Source of the DNA: Castor canadensis
Taxonomy: Eukaryota; Chordata; Mammalia; Rodentia; Castoridae
Direction of reading: 5' to 3'
Length of the DNA stretch: 64,000 nucleotides
Assembly (NCBI RefSeq): GCF_047511655.1
Contig: NC_133390.1
Coordinates: 126,719,583 to 126,783,582 of the forward strand
Shown: positions 35,869 through 47,098 of the stretch, piece by piece
Position numbering within the stretch: the first letter of the stretch is position 1
Layout: the number at the start of each line of letters is the position of its first letter
Notes under the pieces: generated by a model
Told to the model about the DNA's origin: nothing
Database searches by the model: none
The model's input: the letters and a program-made list of their open reading frames with translations, nothing else
Program-made: the position numbers and the translations under genes

Positions 35869-36063
35869 GGCCAGGCACTGGTGGCTCACACCTATAATCC
35901 TAGCTACTCAGGAGGCAGAGATCAGGAGGATTGCGGTTCAAAGCCAGCCTGGGCAAATAGTTCTGTGCAATCCTGTCTCAAAAAAACCCTTCACAAGAAA
36001 GGGCTTGTGGAATGGCTCAAGGCATAGGCCCTGAGTCCGAGCCCCAGTTCCACAAAAAAAAAA
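35869..36063 (+). mobile_element. Composite SINE with 18-bp target-site duplication
   Basis: B1-like then ID-like part with A tail, flanked by aagaatttgaagatttgt (35851-35868) and aagaatttgaatatttgt (36064-36081), one mismatch. Confidence 0.92.
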
Positions 36064-36696
36064 AAGAATTTGAATATTTGTATAGTAAGGCTGGGTTTGA
36101 ATTCAGTCTCCTGCCTCAGCCTCCTGAGTAGCCAGGATTACAGACATGTACCACCATGAATTTTATAAAAGAATGCAGAAAATGTATTCTAAACAAAAAG
36201 CTGAAAGTTATTTGAGCTTAAATTTCATATTGTACTTTGAATTAAACGTGTTTGCTTCATTCTTTCAACTTTAAAAAATGAAAAATATGATAAGTTTCCA
36301 AATTAATAGATATGGTTTTGAAAAGGCAGTTGGAGAAGAGACTTTTGATAGTCATCTTTTCTTAGAAATAATGATCTAATCCTTTCAGCCCCTGAAAGTC
36401 TTAGAAATCATGACCCAAGTGTAGATTTATTATCTGATATTCTGTAAATGACTGGTAGATATGCCAGTGGATGTTTGTCCTTATAAGGACAGATCTCAAA
36501 TCTAATACCAATTCTGTCATTAATTGGGCACATTACTTTACACATTTTTCAAATTTGGTAAGTATATACATCCCAAATAAAGAGTCTCATGTTAATTTCC
36601 TATTTCTTAGATTTTACAAACCTAAAAATTTATTTAACATTTTTGTAGCTCTTAGTGAAAAAATTTATGAAATAAATGCATTTAAAAAACAATAAA

Positions 36697-36990
36697 GACC
36701 TGGTAGAGTGGCTCAAGTGGTAGAGTGCCTGCCTAGCAAGCATGAGACTCTGAATTCAACCCCCAGTACTGTAAAAAAAAAAAAAAAAATAAGCTGAGCA
36801 TGGTGTGGTACATGCCTGTAATCCCAGCTATTTGGGAGGCAGAGATAGGAGGATCATGGTTCAAGGCTAGCCTAAGCAAAAAGTGAGAGAACCTATCTGA
36901 AAAATTAACTAAGGCAGAAAGGACTAGGGGCATAGCTCAAGTGGTAGAGCACAAAGCCTTGAGTTTAAACCCCAGTACAGCCAAGAAAAA
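36697..36990 (+). mobile_element. Two sense SINEs in tandem
   Basis: ID-like SINE with A tail at 36697-36789, then a composite at 36790-36990. Confidence 0.85.
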
Positions 36991-37384
36991 AAGAAAAGAA
37001 AGAAAATTAAAACACTAGTGGAATTAATGCTGCTGTTTTGCTGAAAAGTAAACATGGTAGTGGTTGTTGTAGAACAAATTTACAGTGTACTATCTTAGGC
37101 TTTATGGTGGTTGTTCCATCCAAAACTTTGCTCTTTGGAGACCTGAAGATCATTGAAGTGAGAAAGGGGGTCAAAATTCCCTATAGAGTATCTCTGGACT
37201 GTCTGAAAATCCTAATTTGAAGTATTCTGCATTAAATTATCTCCAAACATTAAATAAAGAAAAATAAACTTAATTCATGTAAGCTGCATCTGTTTTAGGC
37301 ATATACTGCAGTGGGTTTGACAATAACATACTGTTAAAAGACAAAATCATAACAAATTTAGATATAGGTCTAGTTGGGTTTTAT

Positions 37385-37715
37385 TAGTATTCATGAGTTA
37401 GGGTAGCCTCCTTTCTGAAAACCAGAATAAGCACTCCAAGTGGCAGAACAGTGGGTTTTGTGAAATGAAAACAAGGAAACATAGTGATGAGGGGAGGGAG
37501 GACTGATAGGTTATCTTCAGGTTGCTTTTTTATGACTTAGAGCAGCAGAGTAACTGGGAAAATGAGCTTGTTTGGGGATCTGTCTTCATTCTTATAGTTT
37601 CAGTATGACAATGTGTCAGTTAGCATGAGTGACTCCATTTTGGTCTGCTCTGGTCTGTTGGGATGTGTATTGTAAGAGTGTAGTCTAAAATGGTGGCCAC
37701 CCACAATTTTTGTTG
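37385..37715 (-). mobile_element. LTR-like element B, intron 5
   Basis: 'catgagtgactccattttggtctgctctggtctgttggg...gtctaaaatggtggc' is the counterpart of the element at 33000-33412. Confidence 0.35.
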
Positions 37716-38099
37716 AGTCGTTTATATGCTTGTGAAAGCCACAGCACAGTCCAAAACTCTTGCACATGTGGTCCCCGCCTCCAGTTAGCAGCTACCTAGC
37801 TACTTTTATGGGTTATAGTTTATATTTTTATAAATGGGATTAGATTATTGTTCTTCACAGAAGCACTGTACTTCACAGAAGTGTTCTGTGTCTGTCTCGT
37901 TCCTCTGGATTATATTTTTGTTTTAATGTAAATTTTAAAGATACACCTATACAGAAAAGTACAAAACTCACAATTATATAGCTCAGTCTATGTTCTTTTT
38001 AAATAGATGCTACATCATGACTAAGTTTTGTAGGAGAGACCCAAAATAATAGTAACTGGACAAGGTAGAAATTTATTTCTTTCTGTAAAAATCGACAGT

Positions 38100-38162
38100 G
38101 GCCTGGAGGTCTGGCTCAAGCAGTAGACCACCTGCTTAGCAAAGCATGACACCCCGAGTTAA
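38100..38162 (+). mobile_element. ID-like SINE, 3'-truncated
   Basis: Body ends at 'accccgagtt' with no A tail. Confidence 0.7.
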
Positions 38163-39429
38163 GAAAATCCAGACTATTTATGGCCAACTGCATTCCACAG
38201 GATCCTGAGGCTCCCTGGATTTTTCAGTTTTACTAGGATATGACCCTTGTCCTCCTAGTATTGCCCTGAAAGAAGGGCAGAGTAGACTGGGGTAAACCGT
38301 TCTGTGCCACAGATTCTGACATTCTGCCGCAGGGCAATCTATAGCTTCAGTTGCTAGACATATGAGTTTGCTCCAGGGCTTTGGTGGTGGTGCTCCATGC
38401 CTGGCCATATGCCTGATCTCTAGCCAGGGCCTTTGTGTGAACCAGAGGAAGGCCTCACAGGCCGGTGAGGTGGCATATATTTATATTCAAATTAAGTAAA
38501 AAAAAAAAAACTTCATAGAGAGTTATTTATTGCTTTTAGAGCAAAGTAAGATGGTCTCATAACTTTTTTAGTGAAGAAAATACTTTTAGAGTTTTTCTAA
38601 ACTTCTGTTTTGTCAGCTGAGGACAGCTCACAGCTATGACCAGGACTGTCTCAACTGACGTACACCATCTAAAGTGGCACTGTGTCTGTGGCTGAGTGTC
38701 TGTCTTCCTTTCCTTGGCGCCTGTGCACTCCATCTTCTCCATTCCCCACCTTGCAATCCTGTCTGAGACCCTCTTGTTAGTGAACATAGACTCCCTGGCT
38801 CGTATCCCTCCTGGGGTTTATTTAGTCCCTTGGCAGAAAAAGTAAAGGGTATTTGGACATAAACAGCAGAAGAACTTGCCTTGGTGCTGTAGGGCTAGCC
38901 CACCACCATGCCTAAGGTAAAGCCAACCCTTGTGACCTGGCTTGTGATCTCTGAGTTCTCGGGACACAGCTGCAGGACAGTTGGGGCTCCACAGACAGAA
39001 CAGAATAAGAAGGAAAAAGTAGGACTGGCACCTGGCAGGGGCAGATTAGCATTACAGAACCACTGCATAGCAGAAATGCTAACACAAATGCCAGTAGAGA
39101 CCATTTTGAAGGCGATGCCAGGCCCATGTTCCCTCTGCGTCTCAGCCCTCAGCTGCTTCTAGGATGGCAGGACTGATGCCTGCTCCATTGTGCCCCTCCG
39201 CTCGCCCACAGCCACAGCCAGTAACCAGTGTCAGCAGGGCTGACAAGGAGCTCGGATGCTCAACTGGCCTCTTCTTTGTGGTCTGACAGCAGTCATTTGT
39301 GAGCATGCATGTCTGGGTTTCCTTCTTGTCATAAAACAGCTCTGTGCTCTGGAACTGGTCTCTGGCAGCAGCCCCCCATCCTCATGCCTTGGCAGCATGC
39401 TTCTCATTAAAATTTAAATTCAGTGTCTG

Positions 39430-39540
39430 AGCCAGGGATGGTGGTGCACATCCATAACTTGGGAGGCCAAGACAGGAGAATCACAAGTTCAAGGTCAACT
39501 TGGGCTATATAGTAAGACCCTATCTCAAAAAAAAAAAAAA
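39430..39540 (+). mobile_element. B1-like SINE, sense
   Basis: 'gccagggatggtggtgcacatccataacttgggaggcc...ctatatagtaagaccctatctc' with A tail to 39540. Confidence 0.85.
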
Positions 39541-39644
39541 TCAGTTTCTGAGTCACAGCAGCCATGTGTGGCTGGTGGCTACAGTATTGCATAGAGCAGA
39601 TATAAAACATCACATCATAGCAGAAATGTCTCTCTCTCTCTTTT

Positions 39645-39727
39645 TTCCCTCCTAGGTTCTGGGATTTGAACTCAGGGCCTTGTACTTGCTATACAAGCAT
39701 TTTACTACTTCAGCCACACCCAACTCC
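39645..39727 (-). mobile_element. ID-like SINE, antisense
   Basis: CT-rich tail and reverse ID body. Confidence 0.75.
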
Positions 39728-40395
39728 AGAAATGTCTTTTGGTCATTGCTACTCTAGCTAAGGCAGCTTCATACAAGGGTACCCAGCCTGGTGGCCCAAG
39801 TGTGGGCCTAACTTGGTGTTCCTTAGCCTCCAGAAAAAGCAGATGGACTGGTGGACTTACAAAAAGAGGGAGTACTGACCCTATTTCCTGGTGGATTCTT
39901 CCTATGTGATGGGTGTCAGCATGGCCTGCAGCTGGCAGGGACTTCTCTCTGTGGTTTTCCATTCTTTTTGGAGAGGGGGCAGTAAGGGGATTGAAAGAGG
40001 AATTGAACCCTGTCTAACCCACTCTGATGCAGAATTGCAAAGATTGTGCTTTGGGGTAGATGACTGCCTCTGAGTAGTGCCACAACCCAGGAAATGGGGA
40101 AGGACTTAAGCAGCTCTGTCTTCTGAAAATCATGGTATTTTTAGCTGCATATAGTTTAAAGCAGATTTGAATGTGCAGTGGGTAATGATAACTTTCACAG
40201 CTGAGCGATCTCAGTGGATATCTGCTCCAACACTATTTAAACATGCTCTGTCTGGCTCAGTGTGTTTATTTTTCTTCTGACAGTGATAAGTGGTGGAAAG
40301 AGCGCATGAAGATTTCTAGATCCATCCTAAGGCGATTAACCTGGGTGGGGACCCCTGGTCCTGTTAAAAGAGGTTTACTCTGAAGTGGCCCCCTA

Positions 40396-40408
40396 CTCCC
40401 TCTGGTGG
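40396..40408 (-). promoter_or_regulatory. Weak CTCF-like motif, intron 5
   Basis: The - strand reads CCACCAGAGGGAG, one base off the CTCF core at an important position. Confidence 0.25.
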
Positions 40409-41339
40409 GAAGGTTAGATTCTTGTGGAAACTTTGAAGTGGTCCAGGCGCCTGTGCCCTGCAATGTAGGGGTCATGGAGGGGCTGAGAAGTCCCTGGCAG
40501 CCTCATCTGTCTACCTGCTTCCTTGTCTGCCTTTTCTCTGAGTGCAGTGACACGAAAGCACACAGTCCTGCACGGATGGTTCCAGTGACAGAGCTGTGGC
40601 CAAATCTGATGCTGGCAGGGAGCCTTTGAAATGTGGCTTTGCATGGTAGGTAGGTGGAGGAGCACTCACAGGTATAGGCAGAGGTGAGTGCCCCTACAGG
40701 CTGTTGATTCCTCCCCAGCTATGCCTGCACCTTGGGGAGAGCCAACTGGAAGCAACTTTGCTGATGCCCTAGAGCTCAAAACCTCATGGGTTATGAGACC
40801 CTCTAGGACACAGAGTAACTGGTGGGAATTTGTCTAAAATGCATGCAGGTTTATGTCAGCTTTCTGATCGGGTTTAGAGAATTTTTCTGCTTTTTCCTTT
40901 CTCTTTTGAGGAGGAGAATAGCCAGCAGTCAACCCTGAGGAAGAGAAGACAGTACTTTCAGGACCTTCCTGTTCCTATCTTCTACCCTCCATCCCTCTTT
41001 CTGCGTTTGGTTCCCCAGCTCCCTCCCCTGGCAGTGGACAAGAGAACACTGTGTTCTCTTGACGTAGAGTAAGTGGGCAAAAGCTTCAAGAGGGCTCCTA
41101 GGATGTGCTTCTTATGGTGGAGGGAGTGCCATGACTCAGTCTCCCAGGAGTGATAGCTGAGGCCTCATGACAGATCTACCCCCATGTTCCCATGCTGTGC
41201 ACTGCAGACATCAGAGCTACACATGCGTGTAGGGGGTGAAACACCGGGACTATGCTCCTCAGCCATCCTACTCTCACCTCCGGTTTTATAGGGCTAAATT
41301 AAGACAAATTATTCTTTCACTAATTCAATTTGGATTCTT

Positions 41340-41720
41340 TTTATTTTATTTATTTATTTATTCTTATTTTCTTTTATTGTTGTGCTGGGTGGCATTTACA
41401 AAATTTCTTATGATATATCAAATGTAGCAGCTTTTTTTTTTTTTTTTGGTGATATTGGGGTTTGAACTCAGGGCCTCACACTTGCTAAGCAGGCACTCAA
41501 CCACTTGAGCCACTCCACCAGCCCCTTCAAATGTATTATACTTAATGTACCTCCTCTGCTATTCTCCTTCATACTCCCCTATCCCCCATTCCTGGAATAG
41601 TTTCAACATATATCACTTTTTCATTTGTATATGCATGTACACAGTATTTACACCATACTTTCCCTCCACCATTTCTTCACCTCCTTTCTACTCCCACTGG
41701 TATGGATTCTTTTTAGAGGA
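41340..41720 (-). mobile_element. L1-type 3' end interrupted by a SINE
   Basis: Shares 'cccccattcctggaatagtttcaaca' and neighbouring phrases with 45770-46070. An ID SINE (41427-41526) is inserted, flanked by tcaaatgta at 41418-41426 and 41527-41535. The poly-T start and C-rich core suggest a lineage L1 3' end in reverse. Confidence 0.6.
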
Positions 41721-41761
41721 AAAAAAATGCCTATCTACTTTCATTTATTTCTCTCTCTCTC

Positions 41762-42165
41762 TTTTTTTTTTTTTTTGAGATCTGGGGTTTAAACTCAGAG
41801 CTTTGCACTTGCTAGCAGATGCTCTGCCACTGGAACCATGCTCCCAGCCCTTCTTGCTTTGTTATTTTTCAGGTAGGGTCTCCTGGTGTTTTTACCCAAG
41901 CTGGCCTCAAACCAGAATGCTCCCAATTTTTGCCTCCCTAGGGTAGTTGGGATTACTGGTGTGAGCCATGGTACATGGCAGGGTATTGCATTTTTGCCCA
42001 AGTGGCCTTGGACCACAATCTTCCTACCTACACCTTCTGCTTAGTTGGGATGACGATGACAGGCATGTGCCACCACAGATGGGATCACACTAACTTTTTG
42101 CCCAGGCTGGCTTGGACCATGGTCCTCTTGAGTAGCCAAGGTCACGGGTTCATGCCGCTGTGCCC
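41762..42165 (-). mobile_element. Composite and B1-like SINEs, antisense
   Basis: T tract, reverse ID and B1-like parts to about 41983, then two further B1-like units. Confidence 0.75.
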
Positions 42166-42414
42166 ATCCTCCGCTTGCTTCATAAGACACACATCCCCGC
42201 CTTGTTACCAGATATTACTGAGCACAGAGTCAAAATACTTACATTTACCTGACATCCAGTGGCCTTGGAGAAGGGCTGGAAGGTGGAAGGGCCAGGAAGC
42301 AGGGGTCCTCTTGGAGGCCCAGTATATGCCACTTCTCCAGCTGGGCAGGTGAACTGTTGTGTGACAGTCTGACTTTGACATGTTATTTGTGAGCCCTGCT
42401 CAGACAACACAGCC

Positions 42415-42517
42415 TTCCCTGCTTTGATAGGATTTTATTTTTCCTTTTGGTACTGGAGCTCAAATTCCCTGCTTTGATAGGATTTTATTTTTCCTTTTGG
42501 TACTGGAGCTCAAATTC
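42415..42517. repeat. Exact 50-bp tandem duplication
   Basis: Bases 42415-42467 recur without change at 42465-42517 (period 50). The unit includes the first part of an antisense ID SINE (tactggagctcaaatt). Confidence 0.95.
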
Positions 42518-42570
42518 AGGGCCTTGCACCTACTAGGCACACACGCTACCACTGTGCTACATCCCCAGGC
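42490..42570 (-). mobile_element. ID-like SINE, antisense
   Basis: Reverse ID body whose 5' part is duplicated in the preceding 50 bp. Confidence 0.8.
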
Positions 42571-43199
42571 AAGCCTTTCCTGCCTTGAAATGAAGTCACA
42601 TTCCCTGCCCCTTGTCAGTACCCTCTTCTGTCTTGTTCCGTGCATTATTTCATCTGCCGTGGTCCTGAGGACAAGCTGTGTCTCATTCTGTCTTTGCATC
42701 TTCCCTGGGGCACCCTTGCCCCACCTGCCCTCCATCCCTGTCTCTCCAGGGTCAGTGAGGCACTTCTCTCACAGGCATATGCCAAGACACATGTGTTGAA
42801 ATGAAATTTCAGGGTTTTGGTGACATTTGGATCTTGCTTTCTGCTGAGTGTTATAATTATTTGTGTACAATTTTATTTTTCCTGTTGGGAGAGAGTTGGA
42901 TGAGCATCTTCTGTAGGGCCAGCTAGAGACTATCTTAGGTTTTGTGGACCACCTAGACTGTGCTGCAGCTCTTCACATCTGCTATGGGCAGCAGAAAGCA
43001 ATCAAGGGCAATACTTAGTGAGTGGGTGCGGCTGGGGTCCCTGAAAACAGGCCCTTACGTTGCTAACCTAGACTCTCACCTTCTGAAGAGGTGGGCTTGC
43101 TGTCTAATTTGTCTTGTGTATAGGAGAGGCCATGCAAGGAGTGAGCACTCCATAAACATTCATTTAGAGATTATTAAATGAAACTTGAGCTGCACATAT

Positions 43200-43645
43200 G
43201 CATATCTAATAACCCAGCATGTATGTCGTCACCAAAGGACATGAACTGGGGCCCGCAGTGTCACCATTTATAATGGCTCCAAACTGAAATCTACCATGAT
43301 GCCAATTGACAGACGAATGGATGAATAAATCACTGTATACTCACACATGGAATACTACACAGGAATTAAAATAGATTGCTATATTAAAAACATGGCTGAG
43401 TCAGACAGAAGAGATTGCATGCCATATGCCTCCATTCATACAAAGTTTAAAGACAGGTCAAGTGAGTCCATGCTGTGAGCGGTGAGAGAAGCAGTTACCT
43501 TGGTGGGGATGTGGCTAGCAGGGGCACCAGTTGCTCTGTTTCTGGATCAGGTGCTGTGTGGATGTGGTCAGTTGGTGAAAAGTCATCAGGCTGAGTACCT
43601 AGAACTTTTGTGTACTTTTCTGTATGAATTTATGGTTGAATAAAG
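43200..43645 (+). mobile_element. Old L1 3' end, sense
   Basis: 'catttataatggctccaaactgaaatctacc', 'tgaataaatcactgtatactcacacatggaatactacacaggaattaaaa' and 'cttttctgtatgaatttatggttgaataaa' follow the usual L1 3' order. Confidence 0.65.
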
Positions 43646-43937
43646 CAGTCAAGAACTGGGAGTACCTGCTCACCAAGAGTGAGCCCCTGAGTTCAATTGC
43701 TCCACCAAAAAACAAAAAAATGGCATTAAATTTTATTTTAAAAAAAACCCAAAAGGCAAGTAGTTTGTCCAAATGGAACCTAACAAGAGCTGCTACCAGC
43801 CTTTGTGACTCTCTGGCTGATGCTCTTCCACTGCCACCTCCACTGACCTGCACGTGGTGCTGGGCGGGGGCTGTTTGTGGCACTGCAAAGGGGCATGTGT
43901 GTGCTCTAGTGCCATCCTGGCTTTCTTCTCTCTGCAG

Positions 43938-44171
43938 AACATTGTCGCCGTGGGAGCTGGGTTCTGCGATGGCCTGTGCTGCGGAGACAACACCAAGGCT
44001 GCCGTCATCCGCCTAGGCCTCATGGAAATGATCGCTTTTGCCAGGATATTCTGCAAGGGCCAGGTGTCCACGGCCACCTTCCTGGAGAGCTGTGGGGTAG
44101 CCGACCTGATCACCACCTGCTACGGAGGGAGGAACCGCAGGGTGGCTGAGGCCTTCGCCAAGACTGGAAAG
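43938..44171 (+). CDS. GPD1L: GPD1L exon 6
   Basis: Codes residues 207-284, the largest coding exon. It opens with N207 of the K-N-I/V-VAVGAG active-site motif, contains [16 protein letters not shown], and carries GGRNRR with the substrate-phosphate-binding R271. A280, altered to V in the reported human Brugada-syndrome allele, is alanine here, and R273 is arginine. Residue 220 is cysteine in DGLCCGDN, where I recall arginine in human. The acceptor is tctctgcag; the donor gtagcc is weaker than the others. Confidence 0.97.
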
Positions 44172-44386
44172 GTAGCCCTAGTTTGCCTTTCCTAGACCTG
44201 GGGAGCCACACTCCATGCCATGGAACATCCCTCAGCACCTGTGTTGTTCTGCTGCCCTCCTGTCCATCACCTGCTCTACCTTCATCTTCCCTTGAGGAAA
44301 GCAGGGCATTCGGCTTTCCTCCTTCTATTGAAATAAACAGTTCTCCAGTTTTTACTGCGGTTTCTTTTTTATCCTTTGCTTTTAAG
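44172..44386 (+). other. GPD1L: GPD1L intron 6 (short)
   Basis: Only 215 bp, phase 0, with a weak donor gtagcc and a good acceptor (tttttatcctttgcttttaag). It is free of repeats. Retention would add VALVCLS and then stop. Confidence 0.95.
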
Positions 44387-44493
44387 ACCATTGAAGAATT
44401 GGAGAAGGAGATGCTGAATGGGCAGAAGCTCCAAGGACCCCAGACCTCTGCTGAAGTGTACCGCATTCTCAAGCAGAAGGGACTCATTGACAA
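44387..44493 (+). CDS. GPD1L: GPD1L exon 7
   Basis: Codes residues 285-319 plus two bases of K320: [20 protein letters not shown], then [15 protein letters not shown]. This helical segment packs on the active-site cleft; the NGQKLQGP loop is shared with GPD1. Only 215 bp separate it from exon 6. The donor is gtaagg at 44494; the in-frame TAA that appears there is within the intron. Confidence 0.97.
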
Positions 44494-45244
44494 GTAAGGC
44501 TCCCATTGTTGTGATGCTAGTTCTAGGCCAGCCCTGGGCAGATGAGCCCAGCTGTTTGCCAAGTGTTCCTGGAATTTACTTGATTCGTTCAGTCCTCTGT
44601 GTGATGTGAACATTGATGGCAGGAAACATCTACCTACCCTAAAATGTGTGTTTACACCAGTGCCACAGGGTGACGACCAAGCCTTCAGCACGTGGGGGAT
44701 GCTCTAGTTCTAAACTGTAGGAGTGCATACCCTTAGGTCTCCCCTGGAACTCCCTGAGAGGGGAGACTTGACTGCCTAGGGCTGGAGGGAGCTGCACAGC
44801 TGGCTTGACGCTCTCTGGTGGCTAACCTGGAGCAAGTGCTTCTTTCAAAGCCAGGAGGTGGTTTGCAAGCCACATCTCTGAGGGTGTCTCCCTCACCCTG
44901 TTCAGTCAGCCCAGGTGTCTGTGTCTTCACACACATCTCTACCTTACCCTGTACCCATCTCCTCCTTTGATGCAGACACGCAGCTCCCTCCTGGAGGTTG
45001 CAAAGGAGGGCAGAGGGGGCATTGATCTTTCCTCTAATTTATGCTGCATTTTTCTGAAATGGCTTTTAAAACCAGCCAGCCAGAGGTGGAGGTCTATAAA
45101 TGTGCCACCAGGGAAGAGAATGACCTTTAACCTGTGACAAAGGAAAATACCTGTGCCATGCCTGATTTTCCTTACCTTCTTAGTGGACAGTGATGTGTTT
45201 CATGTGGTGGGGCTTTTAATACCATTATTTATTATTATTAATAT

Positions 45245-45750
45245 TATTTGTGGTACTTGGGGGGTCAAACCCAGGGCCTTTCACACAGAGAGCTACATCC
45301 CCATCCCCTTAGTTTTTTGTTGTTATTGTTGGGTTTTTTTGGAAAGGGGGTTTGAACTCAGGGCCTACACCTTGAGCCATTCAGCCAGCCCTATTTTGTG
45401 ATGATTTTTTTTTTTTGAGACAGGGTCCTGTGAACTAGTTCCCCAGGCTGGCTTCAAACCTCGACCCTCCTGATCTCTGCTCCTTATAGGCATGAGCCAC
45501 CCGCACCCAGCAATATGATTTTTTATTTTTTTTAATTAAGCCTTTTTTTTTCTTTTTTCTTTTTTTTTTTTTGGTGAGACGGAGTTTGAACTCAGGACTT
45601 CACACTTACAAAGCAGGTACTGTAGCACCTGAGCCACACCTCCAGCACTGTTTTGTTTTGTTTTTGTTTTTTAGCAGTATTGCAAATTGAAATCAGGACC
45701 TTACACTTGCTAGGCAGGCACTCTACTACTTGAGCCATGTCTCCAATCCT
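45245..45750 (-). mobile_element. Four antisense SINEs in a row
   Basis: ID-like at 45245-45310, composite at 45335-45510, ID-like at 45540-45645 and ID-like at 45655-45750, each with its own T tract or tail. Confidence 0.8.
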
Positions 45751-45769
45751 TCTTGGATTGGTTATTTTT

Positions 45770-46070
45770 TTTCTATTTTAATTTTTTTATTATCATATTA
45801 TTGTCTTACTGGGGTACATTGTGACATTTACAAAAGTTCTTACAATTTATCATAGTTAAATTTACTCCCTCCCTCATTCTCCTTTATCCCCCTCTCCCCC
45901 CATTCCTGGAATAGTTTCAACAGGTCTCATTTTTCCATTTTCATACATGAGTACATAATATTTCTACTACATTAACCCTCTTACACTCTTTCCTATATCC
46001 TCCCCCCTCCCACTAGTACCAACCCCCAGACAATACTGTTTTACCTTCCTGTTCTCTGTTTTTGAAAAAA
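45770..46070 (-). mobile_element. L1-type 3' end, second copy
   Basis: Same family and orientation as 41340-41720, here not interrupted by a SINE. Confidence 0.6.
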
Positions 46071-46079
46071 GAGATTGGC

Positions 46080-46300
46080 TAGTTTTTTGATACAGAGTCT
46101 TGCTTTATGTCCAGGCTGTCCTGGACCTCAGTTCTCTTATTTGTGCTTCCCACATCATAGCTGGGATAACAGACTTATGCCACTGCACTTGCCCACCATG
46201 TTGTTTTTAGAAACAAGGTCTGGTGAGGTAGCCCAGGCAGTCCTCAAGCTTGTGATCCTCTTACCTCAACCTCCTCAGTGCTGGGATTTCCAGCTTAGAT
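46080..46300 (-). mobile_element. B1-like SINE units, antisense
   Basis: Two reverse B1-like units ending near 'cagtgctgggatttccagctt'. Confidence 0.65.
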
Positions 46301-47098
46301 AATTTTTTTAAATCTTTTTTTAAAAAGTACGTAGGTATTTGGAGGTGGTGAGGCTTTCCCAACAGGAATTTGCAGGTGTCTGTGCCCTTGATAGAATTCC
46401 ATGGGGTGGGCGATAGATTAGTGGGCACTGGTCTGTACTTGTCATTAGCTCCAGAGGAAAGCAGACCTGGAATCCTGGGATTAGTAGCTGCCTGGTTTAA
46501 GGCTCCACTCTGTGCTGAGCAGATGTCTCTCCCCATTCATGTCGTGTTTTTCCTTCTGACTGGAAATTCAAAGGGTCACGCTTGTGGTAAGGGATGCTGC
46601 TGCTGGGTTGGGTGGGGCACCACCTTCTCTGTGCTGAGGTAGAGAGTCCCTGGGGCCCTCTCAGCAGCACCTGCTCCTGAGCTGCACAGGTAGAGAGCCC
46701 AGTCTTCCTTCTCACTTGACACCACCATCATCTGGATTTCTTTTTTCATTCTCACCATAACTACTCTGGTCTCCCTTTGTATCTTCCCCTCCTTTCTTCT
46801 TCATTGCTGTGGAAGGAGTAGTTATTGGGAGGGCAGCATTCAAGATCACCTGGTGGCTCACTAGATATAAGGTCTCCGGCAAATCAGCCTCCCACTCTGA
46901 CAGAGTGAGGGGCAGGTCTGTAGGCAGCCCCTGGGGTCTAGCACCATCCAGACTTTTTGCCAGTACTTGTGTATGCATTTGCTGACACCCTCCTTCACTG
47001 CATCCACCCTCTGGCAGTCCCAGGCAGTCCTTGCTCAGAAGCTTTTTCATATCCTCCAGCCACAAGTAATGATCCCTGCTTGGAACTTAATGTTAAGA

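Larger units (their letters stand above)
32637..43937 (+). other. GPD1L: GPD1L intron 5
   Basis: 11,301 bp, phase 0, gtaaag...tctgcag. It contains two related LTR-like elements, a repeat-free candidate regulatory block at 34170-34600, SINEs, an L1-type 3' end, a 50-bp tandem duplication and an old sense L1 at about 43200-43640. 34900-35850, 38160-39400 and 39730-41230 show nothing definite. Confidence 0.95.

Noticed and set aside
44110-44691. 193-codon - strand frame over exons 6 and 7
   Set aside because: Antisense shadow of real coding exons.
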